This document shows positions 1 to 7,175 of a stretch of DNA of 11,107 bases, one piece after another. Position numbers and translations under genes: made by a program. Under the pieces are notes generated by a model, which worked only from the letters and a program-made list of their open reading frames with translations, did not search any database and had not been told where the DNA came from. Source of the DNA: Betaproteobacteria bacterium. GTDB lineage: Bacteria > Pseudomonadota > Gammaproteobacteria > Burkholderiales > Casimicrobiaceae. How positions within the stretch are numbered: the first letter of the stretch is position 1; every line of letters begins with the position of its first letter. The stretch is from the NCBI GenBank assembly GCA_005889025.1, contig VBCZ01000050.1, forward strand, positions 1-11,107, written 5' to 3'.

Positions 1-531
1 ATCGCGGTATTGCGTTCCGTGCAATCCGACTAGCTGAATAAGTCGCACGTCCGAAATCCGCAGATACGTATGCAGCGCGGCATTGAACAACATCCGCACA
101 CCATCTGTATTTTAGACTTGCATCGCGATCTCAAGGTGGTTCCCTGCAACCTCGACCGCGAGTTCCACACCGAAACCGTGAGGCCATACGTCGCGCGTTT
201 CGTCGCAATCTTCCGAACGAAAGTCGACTCGTGCGCGTCCGTTGTGCACTTTCCCTTCGACGAGCCGCCAAACGCGAGTTCGCAGGATGCCGTGATGGGG
301 CAATGGTCCATAGGTCGCGAACTGGGGAAAGACAACAGGCACACCACCGCGAATAGGCGCCGCCGTGGCGAACTGGCTGTGTTCACTTAAGTAGATCCAT
401 TCGGCGCCTCCTGCAGGAATCCAGGAGACGATGTGTGCGCCGTGGTACGTCACGATTGCGCAGGCGCCGTCCGGCGCACGTATCTGTATTGCCGGCAATC
501 CATGAAAATCAATTGTCGCCAGGCCGTTCAT
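1..531 (-). pseudogene. aldose 1-epimerase / D-hexose-6-phosphate mutarotase family, interrupted by an in-frame stop and cut by the window edge
   Basis: The family interconverts alpha and beta anomers of aldoses or hexose-6-phosphates in the cytoplasm. Reading leftward from ATG 531 (SD GAGGAA just upstream; an earlier in-frame ATG at 561 lacks a comparable site), the protein shows family hallmarks: GAHIVSW, APIRGGVPVVFPQF, then LPHHGILR with the conserved first catalytic His, and VWPHGF. After about 139 residues a TAA stop (112-114) follows AMQV. The same frame then continues without further stops to the window edge for 37 codons, giving FNAALHTYL, the family's second conserved His motif, and LVGLHGTQYRD. 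One nonsense change therefore splits a gene that is otherwise collinear. The C-terminal third lies outside the window. It sits 257 bp downstream of a broken LysR gene in the same direction. The family assignment is firm. Whether a truncated or readthrough product is made is unknown. Confidence 0.85.
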
Positions 532-788
532 CACATTTCCTCGCCTTCGTACGCGATTCAATCTTCACTGCCGCCCCTGAGCAGTCCTAGTTCTGCGCGC
601 TGGCCGCGAAGTGCCGATGGACCTACCGATCGCGCGAATCCAGTAACATTCAAGAATGAAGGAAACGGGCAAGCCACCACAGGCACGTGTTCACCCAATT
701 GTACGAGTATCGCGATCGACGAAATGAAGACAACCAAGAGCAACGCAGGATTGGTTGCACCTTGAGTGGGCGGCTTTTTTCACCACGT

Positions 789-1731
789 TCATCGATTCGA
801 TTTCAGTGCCAGCGATCGCTTGTCCCCGACTGAACCGTGGCGCTGAGATGGACGGTAAAGTCGCGTCGCGGCCAAGCGTAAGGCATTCAGCATCGCTATT
901 CCGCCGGGTGACATCGGACGCTCTCGCCGCGTGACGATGCCGAACAAGTCCATGCGGAGGTCAAGATTCAAGGGCAGAACCGTCAACAGGCCTGCCTTGC
1001 AATAAGGTCTGACGATCTCCTCCTGTAACGCCGCGAGCATTTCAGTCGTTTGCAACAAACTGGTAATGACCGGCAGCGACGTTGTTTCGACGACGTTTCG
1101 CGGAAACCCAAGCTCCTCTTGCGCGAACATGGCGTTCAACCGGTCGCGCAGGGCACCACCGACCGGGGGCAGGATCCAGGCCTCGTTAACGAGATCCTTT
1201 AAGGCGAGTCTTCGCCGACCGGCCAAGCGGTGACCGGCGCGTGCGATCACCGAGTGCGATTCCTCGGCGAGCGCTTGGAAATCGAGATCGTCAACCGGAG
1301 CTGACCCAAGGAAGCGAGCCACCACGATATCGAGCTTGCCATCGAGCAGTTTGCGTATCAGGACGTCGCTTGTGTCCACCTCCACCCTGACCAGGATCTG
1401 CGGATGGTCCTGCTTGAGTAACCCAATCGCCAGCGGCACCAGATTGGTTGCGGGGTTGACGACCGCGCCGATGGCCGCCTGGCCGGCAAGCCCAGATTTG
1501 AGGGCAGTGATTTCTTCTTGCGCACGACTCATGTCCGCCAACACCGCGCGTGCATGGCGCACCAGGATTTCCCCATACCAAGTCGGCACCACCCTTCGAC
1601 GCTGCCGGTTGCGTCATGTTGGCGGCTTCTGCCGCACGGAGCACCGAACGATGCTCATCGAGATGAACCAGTAGGACGATCTGCCGGGTCTTGATTCGGC
1701 CGCGGAGGAGCCAATCGGATTTAGACGACAT
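789..1731 (-). pseudogene. LysR-family transcriptional regulator (GbpR-like), frameshifted by a deletion in the winged HTH
   Basis: This is a LysR-type regulator in two frames. The first part starts at ATG 1731 (GGAG eight bases upstream) and gives a normal helix-turn-helix beginning: RIKTRQIVLLVHLDEHRSV, then AAEAANMTQPAASK. Family members continue with about 20 residues ending near LFERxxRG before PTWYGE. Here AASK is followed after only four bases by VPTWYGEILV in another frame. That implies a net loss of about 59 nt, which removes the end of the recognition helix region and the wing and breaks the frame. The second frame then runs open from about 1595 to the stop at 789. It carries the linker helix (RHARAVLADMSRAQEEITALKSG) and the whole effector-binding domain (GAVVNPATNLVP, LLDGKLDIVVARF). 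The style matches GbpR-like sugar-responsive regulators, by recognition only. A restart at GTG or ATG near 1592 could make only a protein without the DNA-binding domain. Confidence 0.85.
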
Positions 1732-1747
1732 TTTTGTCGCTCCAATG

Positions 1748-1766
1748 TATATCTAATCGGCATATA
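1748..1766. promoter_or_regulatory. inverted repeat TATAT-N9-ATATA upstream of the broken LysR gene
   Basis: Perfect 5-bp arms (1748-1752 and 1762-1766) flank a 9-bp spacer in an AT-rich stretch 17 bp upstream of the LysR start codon, the usual place for autoregulation by LysR proteins. It could also simply be promoter AT-richness. I could not assign -35 and -10 hexamers with confidence. Confidence 0.4.
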
Positions 1767-1776
1767 TTATGTCGAA

Positions 1777-1797
1777 TTATTCATTATTATGGAATAA
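1777..1797. promoter_or_regulatory. inverted repeat TTATTC-N9-GAATAA, candidate LysR-type operator
   Basis: Perfect 6-bp arms (1777-1782 and 1792-1797) are separated by 9 bp. The inner T at 1781 and A at 1793 satisfy the T-N11-A pattern of LysR-type binding sites. Its centre lies 30 bp, about three helical turns, from the centre of the neighbouring inverted repeat, with the same spacer length. This is the arrangement expected of paired recognition and activation sites between a LysR gene and a divergent target. No divergent structural gene of the usual kind is left to the right. Confidence 0.5.
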
Positions 1798-1976
1798 CTA
1801 ACTGGCCTATGATGGGTACTGACTAAGGGAATGTAAGCGACGGGCGTTTTCGGACGGGACGCGCAACGCAAGGATAGCGGCGAGGACCGGCGCTGTCAGT
1901 GGCAACACCGTCCGCGCCAAGGCGATGTGCGAATCAGGCGCGCAAGGCCAATGGGTGCTCTGAGTAGGCATAAAAG

Positions 1977-2750
1977 ATGTTACTTATTGATGTCATCACC
2001 ACCGCGCTCCCCGCGCCAACCGGGTTTCATGCCAAGGAGCACCAGTGCGCATACCCAGGCGTCGGTTCACACATCGGACTTACGTGGTTGCAGTTGGCAG
2101 GAGGCATGCAAGTTACGCGAGGCCGGTTCGAATATCCGTATTGGCTGAGCTTCCGCTCGAAAACCCTGGGAATCATCGGCATGAATGCTATCGGGCTCGC
2201 TGTCGCGCGCGACGCGTTCGCCACTGCGCGGGCGAACATCATCTACTATCACGCCGAGGCAGTGGCGGAAGCCGAATCCGCATGCGCTGCGCGTCTTGTT
2301 TGTTTCGAAGGTCTGCTGCTCGCCGATGCGATCTGCGTAGCCCTGCCATGGACCGATGGGGCCGAAGGATTGCTTCGCGCACTCAGGCTCGATCGGATCA
2401 ATTCGGGCACGATTTACGTCGCATGGCTACGCTCGCCCGCGATCGAACGAGCGCTCGCCCATCTTAAGCAAAACTATGCCGAGCGGGTGCAGCTCGTAAA
2501 CTTGGCGGCTGTTGCCGGCATGAGCAAATTTCATTTCGTCCGCGCCTTTACAGCAATCGTAGGCGTCACGCCTCATCGCTACCATTTGCTGCTGCGCCTC
2601 GCGAAAGCGAAGGCGATGCTGCATGAGGGTTCCGAGATCGCGCAGGTCGCCGTGCAGGCCGGGTTCTGGGATCAAAGCCATTTCGACCGCAGCTTTCGAC
2701 TTTTCGTTGGCATGACGCCGACGCAGTACCAGAGAAATGCACTCGCTTGA
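1977..2750 (+). CDS. chimeric ORF: 2-hydroxyacid-dehydrogenase-like Rossmann fragment fused to an AraC-type DNA-binding domain
   Basis: An open frame of 257 codons. Residues 1-60 are not recognisable, though TRGRFEYPYW fits the stretch before the Rossmann fold in D-2-hydroxyacid dehydrogenases. Residues 61-150 resemble that family's NAD-binding domain: KTLGIIGMNAIGLAVAR, then NIIYY, LLLADAICVALPWTDGAEGLL and NSGTIYVA. The nucleotide-binding GxGxxG is GMNAIG, with its middle Gly replaced by Asn (residue 70), and the catalytic Arg/Glu/His region is absent. From about residue 155 the protein becomes a complete AraC/XylS double helix-turn-helix: LVNLAAVAGMSKFHFVRAF, GVTPHRY, then IAQVAVQAGFWDQSHFDRSF and GMTPTQYQRN. 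The start has no strong SD and is uncertain. The gene lies 323 bp upstream of the pectin operon in the same direction, so it may be its regulator. It could equally be two gene remnants fused by deletion. The AraC part is certain, the dehydrogenase part likely, and function unproven. Confidence 0.7.
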   Translation: MLLIDVITTALPAPTGFHAKEHQCAYPGVGSHIGLTWLQLAGGMQVTRGRFEYPYWLSFRSKTLGIIGMNAIGLAVARDAFATARANIIYYHAEAVAEAESACAARLVCFEGLLLADAICVALPWTDGAEGLLRALRLDRINSGTIYVAWLRSPAIERALAHLKQNYAERVQLVNLAAVAGMSKFHFVRAFTAIVGVTPHRYHLLLRLAKAKAMLHEGSEIAQVAVQAGFWDQSHFDRSFRLFVGMTPTQYQRNALA

Positions 2751-2754
2751 GCCG

Positions 2755-2774
2755 CGCGCAATTTTTTCCTAGAC
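2755..2774 (+). repeat. direct repeat copy 1 (CGCGCAA-T6-CCTAGAC)
   Basis: This 20-nt motif starts 4 nt after the stop codon of the AraC-type ORF. It recurs at 7141-7159 with one T fewer. Outside this core the flanks differ. The origin is unknown: an insertion-sequence end remnant, a recombination footprint or an intergenic repeat are all possible. Confidence 0.7.
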
Positions 2775-3061
2775 GGTGGCTGAGCTGGGATTTACGTTGC
2801 ATTAGGGTGACGGCATCGACCTCGTCGATCCAGATTCGGCCAAGCGCCTCACGGATGGCGCGGCCAGTGGCGGCTTAGCTATGAACTTCAATACTTCCCG
2901 CTCATGGTGACCGGGGGACAGTGCGGCCGTTTGTCTTCATCGCCAACTCGACTGCGCCCATACCTATTGCGTGGCAATCGATCCCAGTCGAATTCCAGCA
3001 GGTCACGGCGCCTTTTTCAACTCATCGTCGTATGTCAGATTCGGTTAAACCTCAGTTCATC

Positions 3062-3068
3062 AAGGAGG
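3062..3068 (+). promoter_or_regulatory. strong Shine-Dalgarno AAGGAGG deciding the start at 3074
   Basis: AAGGAGG lies five bases before ATG 3074. It selects this codon over the upstream in-frame GTG at 2921, and the chosen start places a proper lipoprotein signal peptide at the N-terminus. Confidence 0.85.
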
Positions 3069-3073
3069 AAGAA

Positions 3074-5200
3074 ATGAACGTACTAAATCGAACCGGTTCG
3101 CGAACGATGATGCAATTGATGACATTGCTGTCATCCGTAACGATTTCCGTCGCATTGGTGGGATGCGGAGGCGGCGGTTCCAGCAATGCGCCGGCCGTGG
3201 GTCCGCCGTTTCAGGTCGGAACGACGAATCACGACGCGAATCTGCCGCCCGAGCCCACGCTGCCCACGGACGATCAAGTATGTGCAAAGCTTGAAGCGAG
3301 AAATAATTTGGTGACGCGTCCAGATGGCGCTTTGCCTCCCGAATCCGATCCGTCGGTACCAGGCGTCGGTGTTGCTGTTGATCCGGTCAAGGTGAACCCC
3401 GACCAGGCGCGCATTCAGGCGGCGCTCGACGCATGTGGCACAGCGGTCAATGCCGAGGTCGGCACTGCGATCGGCGATGCTGATGCCGCTGCTACTGCAG
3501 TGCAGGTCGCCGCAGCCGTACCGAACAAGAATATTGCGGGTGCATCGGGCGAAGAGCTCGCGAAACCGAAATACCGTGCGACGAAATTCGCCGTTCGCCT
3601 TGTCGTCAACGGCAGTGGTCCGGGAAATGCCTTCATCAGCGGCCCGCTGACGCTGCCTTCCGGGGTAACGTTGTGGATCGACAAAGGCGTGACTCTTGTC
3701 GCTTCGCGTGACGTGATCGCTTATTCGCCCAACAAGGCCGGCCCGTATTGCGGTAACACGGCGGTCAGCGCGACCAGGGCCGGCAGCTCATCCAACTGCT
3801 TGCCGTTGATCGGTGGCGATTTCCTGGTCAACTCTGCCGTGGTGGGCGACGGCAGTATCGACAGCCGGGGCTACGCGGAAATCGTGACGACCAACAAGTC
3901 ATATCCGATCATGAAAGTCGACTTGACGTGCTCGAACACGTACGTAGCGTATGCCAGTGGGCTTCAGGCGGCAGACGGTACCTCGTGCGACAACGGCGGT
4001 ACTGTAGTCGATTCGAAGTCTTCGGTTCGCAACATGACCTGGTGGGATCTGGCCTATCTAGGCAACTTGGTTGAGAACGGCACGACCGGTACCGCTTCGC
4101 AGTCGAACTTCCGCATGATGGTCTTCAACTACGCGAAGAACCTGACGCTGTACCGCGTACTCCTGAACAACAGCGCCAACTTCCACATGGTGCCGAGCGG
4201 AATCGACGGCCTCACCGTTTGGGGCGTCAAGCTGCAAACGCCGTCCCTTGCTGCGTTCGCAAACCCGGCCGGTAACGGCAACCCGCTCTACACCGGCGCA
4301 ACCTTCAACAGCGACAACGTCAAGAACACCGACGCATTCGACCCGGGGTCCGCATCCAGGGCGGTATCGTCGAAGCTCACAACCGGCAGCACAACGACGT
4401 CGGCCCGCGCGATCTCGTTCGATGGTTACCTGAAGAATGTCGTCTTTGCCTTTAACTACGTCAGCACCGGCGACGATGACATCGTTCTGAAGGGAAGTAA
4501 CAACCCCAGCCCGTCCGGTTCCGGTTTGCCGGGGGTTGACGGAGACCGCGATGCTCGTTCTGACCGCAAGTGGGGCATCATCATTGCTCATAACCATATC
4601 TACTGGGGCCATGGCATTTCGATCGGTTCCGAAACCAATGCCGGCGTCCGTAATGTGCACGTGTATGACAACAGTTTCGACGATTCGGAGGAAGGTCTGC
4701 GGATCAAGTCGGACTATGCACGCGGCGGCGAGGTCAGCAACATCTATTACGACAACATCTGCATCCGCAATGCGACCAATGCGCTGCTGTACACGCCGTA
4801 CTACAGCACGAGGCCCTTGCCTTCGGCAGGACCGTTGATCCCGAACTTCCATGACATCTATTTGAACAACGTCAGTATTCAGGGCAAGACAGGTGTCAAG
4901 CTGCAAGGCTTTGCGGCCAATACCGGCGGATTCAACAATCCGGCCTATCCGCTGGTGATGACATTGAATAATGTCGTGACGGATTCGCCTGCGAGCGTGG
5001 AAGTGATCTCCTCGGACGCCAATCTGACGCTCAATGGAGTCAATCTCCCGATCTTCGCCTCGACCGACAGGCGTATTGTCGTGAATGGCGCTGCCACGCA
5101 GGCGTTGAATCCTGCGAACGTGCTGGATTGCAGCAAGGCATTCGTCGACTTTCCTTCGCCGACGAGCCCTTTCGGTACCACCTGGCCCCCCGTGCAATGA
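3074..5200 (+). CDS. glycoside hydrolase family 28 polygalacturonase, predicted lipoprotein
   Basis: A 708-aa enzyme expected to hydrolyse alpha-1,4-galacturonosyl bonds of de-esterified pectin. Residues 1-31 form a lipoprotein signal: Arg near the start, a hydrophobic stretch, then the lipobox LVGC with Cys31, followed by GGGGSS. The residue after Cys is not Asp, so outer-membrane sorting is likely. A low-complexity, Ala-rich segment (about 105-165) interrupts the usual N-terminal GH28 region before FISGPLTLPSGVTLWIDKG. All four GH28 motifs are present: NTD (Asp420), GDDD (Asp467, Asp468), GHG (His513) and RIK (Arg543-Lys545). The catalytic centre thus looks intact. At 708 aa it is much longer than typical 400-aa endo-enzymes and nearer the larger exo-polygalacturonases of Ralstonia and Erwinia, so exo-action is plausible but unproven. 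It is first in a four-gene run; the esterase follows after 120 bp. Confidence 0.92.
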   Translation: MNVLNRTGSRTMMQLMTLLSSVTISVALVGCGGGGSSNAPAVGPPFQVGTTNHDANLPPEPTLPTDDQVCAKLEARNNLVTRPDGALPPESDPSVPGVGVAVDPVKVNPDQARIQAALDACGTAVNAEVGTAIGDADAAATAVQVAAAVPNKNIAGASGEELAKPKYRATKFAVRLVVNGSGPGNAFISGPLTLPSGVTLWIDKGVTLVASRDVIAYSPNKAGPYCGNTAVSATRAGSSSNCLPLIGGDFLVNSAVVGDGSIDSRGYAEIVTTNKSYPIMKVDLTCSNTYVAYASGLQAADGTSCDNGGTVVDSKSSVRNMTWWDLAYLGNLVENGTTGTASQSNFRMMVFNYAKNLTLYRVLLNNSANFHMVPSGIDGLTVWGVKLQTPSLAAFANPAGNGNPLYTGATFNSDNVKNTDAFDPGSASRAVSSKLTTGSTTTSARAISFDGYLKNVVFAFNYVSTGDDDIVLKGSNNPSPSGSGLPGVDGDRDARSDRKWGIIIAHNHIYWGHGISIGSETNAGVRNVHVYDNSFDDSEEGLRIKSDYARGGEVSNIYYDNICIRNATNALLYTPYYSTRPLPSAGPLIPNFHDIYLNNVSIQGKTGVKLQGFAANTGGFNNPAYPLVMTLNNVVTDSPASVEVISSDANLTLNGVNLPIFASTDRRIVVNGAATQALNPANVLDCSKAFVDFPSPTSPFGTTWPPVQ

Positions 5201-5320
5201 CGTGAGGCACCAGTGGAAGAGTTGGGTTTCCCTCGTAAATGACAAAATGAAGCATCGATGAAACGACTTTGAGGTTTTGGTGTGAGAGGACGCGTTGCAA
5301 ACGGCGCAGAGGGAGGCATC

Positions 5321-7123
5321 ATGCTGAAAGAACAATCGGGCACGCATACCGCGGCCATCGACGAGCTTGCACATGCCAGGCGCGTGTGGCGATCCGTGGC
5401 GCTTTACCTGTTCGCAGCGGTAATTCCCGGATCGGTGTGTGCAGCATTCGCCGTGGAGCTTTCTCCCGCGAGTGGTGCCACGCAGGTTTGCATCGACACG
5501 CCTCTCTCGATTACATTCAACCAGCAACCTCAGCTAGGAACATCCGGCGCAATCCGCGTATTCCAATTGGACGGTACCCTGGTCGATGCCATCGACCTCG
5601 CGGATCCCGGCTCGCGTAAGCGCACAATCGGTGGAGCCGTGTCCGACAACGGGACGCCCCATTTATTCAATTACTTTCCCGTGATCATCACCGGCAACAC
5701 CGCCGCGATCTATCTGCACCGCCAGCTGGATTACGGTCAGGCCTATTACGTTACGATCGATCCGGGTGTTCTTCTCGACGGCGAAGGCTTCGCAGGCATC
5801 AGTAACCCACAGACCTGGCGCATTTCGACCAAGCTTTCGGCGCCACCTCCGGGTACGAATCAGCTCACCGTCGCCACCGAGGGCACTGGCGATTTTTGCA
5901 CCGTTCAAGGCGCTATCGACTTCGTCCCAGCAGGCAATACGCAAGCCGTGAACGTCAACGTTCGCAAGGGCACCTACGCCGAGCTCGTTTACGTCGTGCC
6001 AACGAAGCCGTTCATAACGGTCCGCGGGGAGGATCGCGATCGGACGATTATTCAGTACACGAACAACAATACGCTCAATTCGCCGAACCCAAGCACTGAT
6101 ACGGTGAACCGCTGCATTCAGCAGCGCATCCCCAACGGCCCGGACTTCTTCAACTGCTGGCGCGCGATGTTCGGGGTAGAGGCTTCCGATTTCACGCTGG
6201 AGAACATCACGCTGCACAACACGACGCCTTTCGGTGGCTCGCAGGCCGAGGCCTTCCGCGGCAACAACGACCGCATTTTGTTGAACCGCGTCAATCTGCT
6301 GAGCTTCCAGGATACGTTACGCCTGCAAACATCGGGGTTCGTCACCAACAGCTATATCGAAGGCGACGTGGACTTCATGTGGGGTACGGGGGCCGCCTTC
6401 TTCCAAAAGTCGGAGTTCACGGCGCTTCATTCGGCGGAGTGGTACACGCAGGTGCGCAACCCGCAGACGAACCACGGCTTCGTATATATCGGAAACCGGT
6501 TCACGCGTACTGCGGGCGTGGCAGACAACTCGTATTACTTGAGCCGTATCGAGCCGCTTAGATTCCCATTCAGCGAGGTAGTCTTCATCAACACCGCGAT
6601 AGACATGCATATCATTCCTGTCGGCTGGGAGCTCGATCCCAAGCCCGCCACCACTTGCGCTCAGGCCCCGAGCATTCATTTTTGGGAGTATCACAGCACC
6701 GATCTCGACGGCAACGCGGTCGACACGAGTAACCGGTTGTCCTGTTCGCGGCAGATCACGGACGCGGAGGCGGCACAATACAGCGATCCGGCGTTTGTGC
6801 TCGCTGGCTGGGTGCCCAATACCCTTAATGCGACGCCCGCCACGGTCGCGCCTGGGCCGACTCCAGGTCCCGTTGCGCCTGGCACAAGGGTAACGGTCAA
6901 CTGGAGTGCGCCGAGCGGACACTCTACGCGAGACTTCATCGGGCTCTACCGCGTCGGCGACCCGGATACGGCGCTGTTGTGGCCACAGTTCACTACCCCC
7001 GGCACAACCGGCACCGTTAACTTCACGATGCCGTTGGCGCCGGGTCAGTACGAGTTCCGCTATTTGGTGCCGAACAAGACGCGGGTAGCGTCGAGCAATA
7101 TCATTACGGTTGTACCGCAGTGA
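5321..7123 (+). CDS. pectin methylesterase (carbohydrate esterase family 8), multidomain, secreted
   Basis: A 600-aa enzyme that removes methyl esters from pectin, releasing methanol and exposing polygalacturonate to the GH28 enzymes. ATG 5321 is chosen over GTG 5282 because GGGAGG lies four bases ahead. A Sec signal covers residues 1-44 (Arg20, Arg21, Arg24, hydrophobic core, cleavage near AFA). Residues 45-170 resemble a bacterial Ig-like domain (ELSPASGATQVCIDTPLSITF). The CE8 beta-helix runs from about 180 to 500 with Gln308 (SQAEAF), Gln330-Asp331 (FQDTL), Asp351 (GDVDFMWG) and Arg409, matching the catalytic set. The usual YLGRPW is YLSRIEP, so the conserved Trp after the Arg is missing. 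A Pro-rich linker (about 520-532) leads to a C-terminal beta-sandwich (DFIGLYRVG, GQYEFRYL) known from various secreted proteins. It is longer than simple 350-aa bacterial esterases. Activity is likely; specificity is uncertain. Confidence 0.92.
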   Translation: MLKEQSGTHTAAIDELAHARRVWRSVALYLFAAVIPGSVCAAFAVELSPASGATQVCIDTPLSITFNQQPQLGTSGAIRVFQLDGTLVDAIDLADPGSRKRTIGGAVSDNGTPHLFNYFPVIITGNTAAIYLHRQLDYGQAYYVTIDPGVLLDGEGFAGISNPQTWRISTKLSAPPPGTNQLTVATEGTGDFCTVQGAIDFVPAGNTQAVNVNVRKGTYAELVYVVPTKPFITVRGEDRDRTIIQYTNNNTLNSPNPSTDTVNRCIQQRIPNGPDFFNCWRAMFGVEASDFTLENITLHNTTPFGGSQAEAFRGNNDRILLNRVNLLSFQDTLRLQTSGFVTNSYIEGDVDFMWGTGAAFFQKSEFTALHSAEWYTQVRNPQTNHGFVYIGNRFTRTAGVADNSYYLSRIEPLRFPFSEVVFINTAIDMHIIPVGWELDPKPATTCAQAPSIHFWEYHSTDLDGNAVDTSNRLSCSRQITDAEAAQYSDPAFVLAGWVPNTLNATPATVAPGPTPGPVAPGTRVTVNWSAPSGHSTRDFIGLYRVGDPDTALLWPQFTTPGTTGTVNFTMPLAPGQYEFRYLVPNKTRVASSNIITVVPQ

Positions 7124-7140
7124 GATGTCTACGATTGCGG

Positions 7141-7159
7141 CGCGCAATTTTTCCTAGAC
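7141..7159 (+). repeat. direct repeat copy 2 (CGCGCAA-T5-CCTAGAC)
   Basis: It lies 17 bp after the esterase stop and 16 bp before the second GH28 start codon, and matches 2755-2774 except for one T. In both places it directly follows the end of a coding region. Confidence 0.7.
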
Positions 7160-7175
7160 CGACCTGGAGGACTAA

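Larger units (their letters stand above)
2751..3073. other. intergenic region upstream of the pectin operon
   Basis: This 323-bp stretch holds repeat copy 1 at its left end and the operon's ribosome binding site at its right end. A short open stretch at about 2808-2910 (starting GDGIDLVDPDSAKRL) reads like a gene remnant but matches nothing I recognise. The frame is also open from GTG 2921 into the first polygalacturonase, but that extension does not look like protein. The operon promoter should be here. I see no convincing -35/-10 pair and no clear operator. Confidence 0.5.

Noticed and set aside
558..743. 61-codon minus-strand ORF between the epimerase and LysR genes
   Set aside because: It has a hydrophobic start but no clear ribosome binding site and no recognisable similarity; it is too short to support.
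757..785. T-run after a GC-rich stretch, possible terminator
   Set aside because: No matching stem precedes the T-run, and it points rightward although the neighbouring genes run leftward.
1801..1976. Possible remnant of a divergent gene to the right of the LysR operators
   Set aside because: Short open stretches exist on both strands, but none shows a recognisable motif or a start with SD.
2921..3073. 51-residue N-terminal extension of the first polygalacturonase from GTG 2921
   Set aside because: It would bury the lipoprotein signal, has no good SD, and AAGGAGG lies directly ahead of ATG 3074.
4058..5527. A 489-codon open frame on the minus strand
   Set aside because: It lies antisense to the first GH28 gene and the start of the esterase, has Arg-rich, motif-free sequence, and arises from the GC-biased codons of the real genes.
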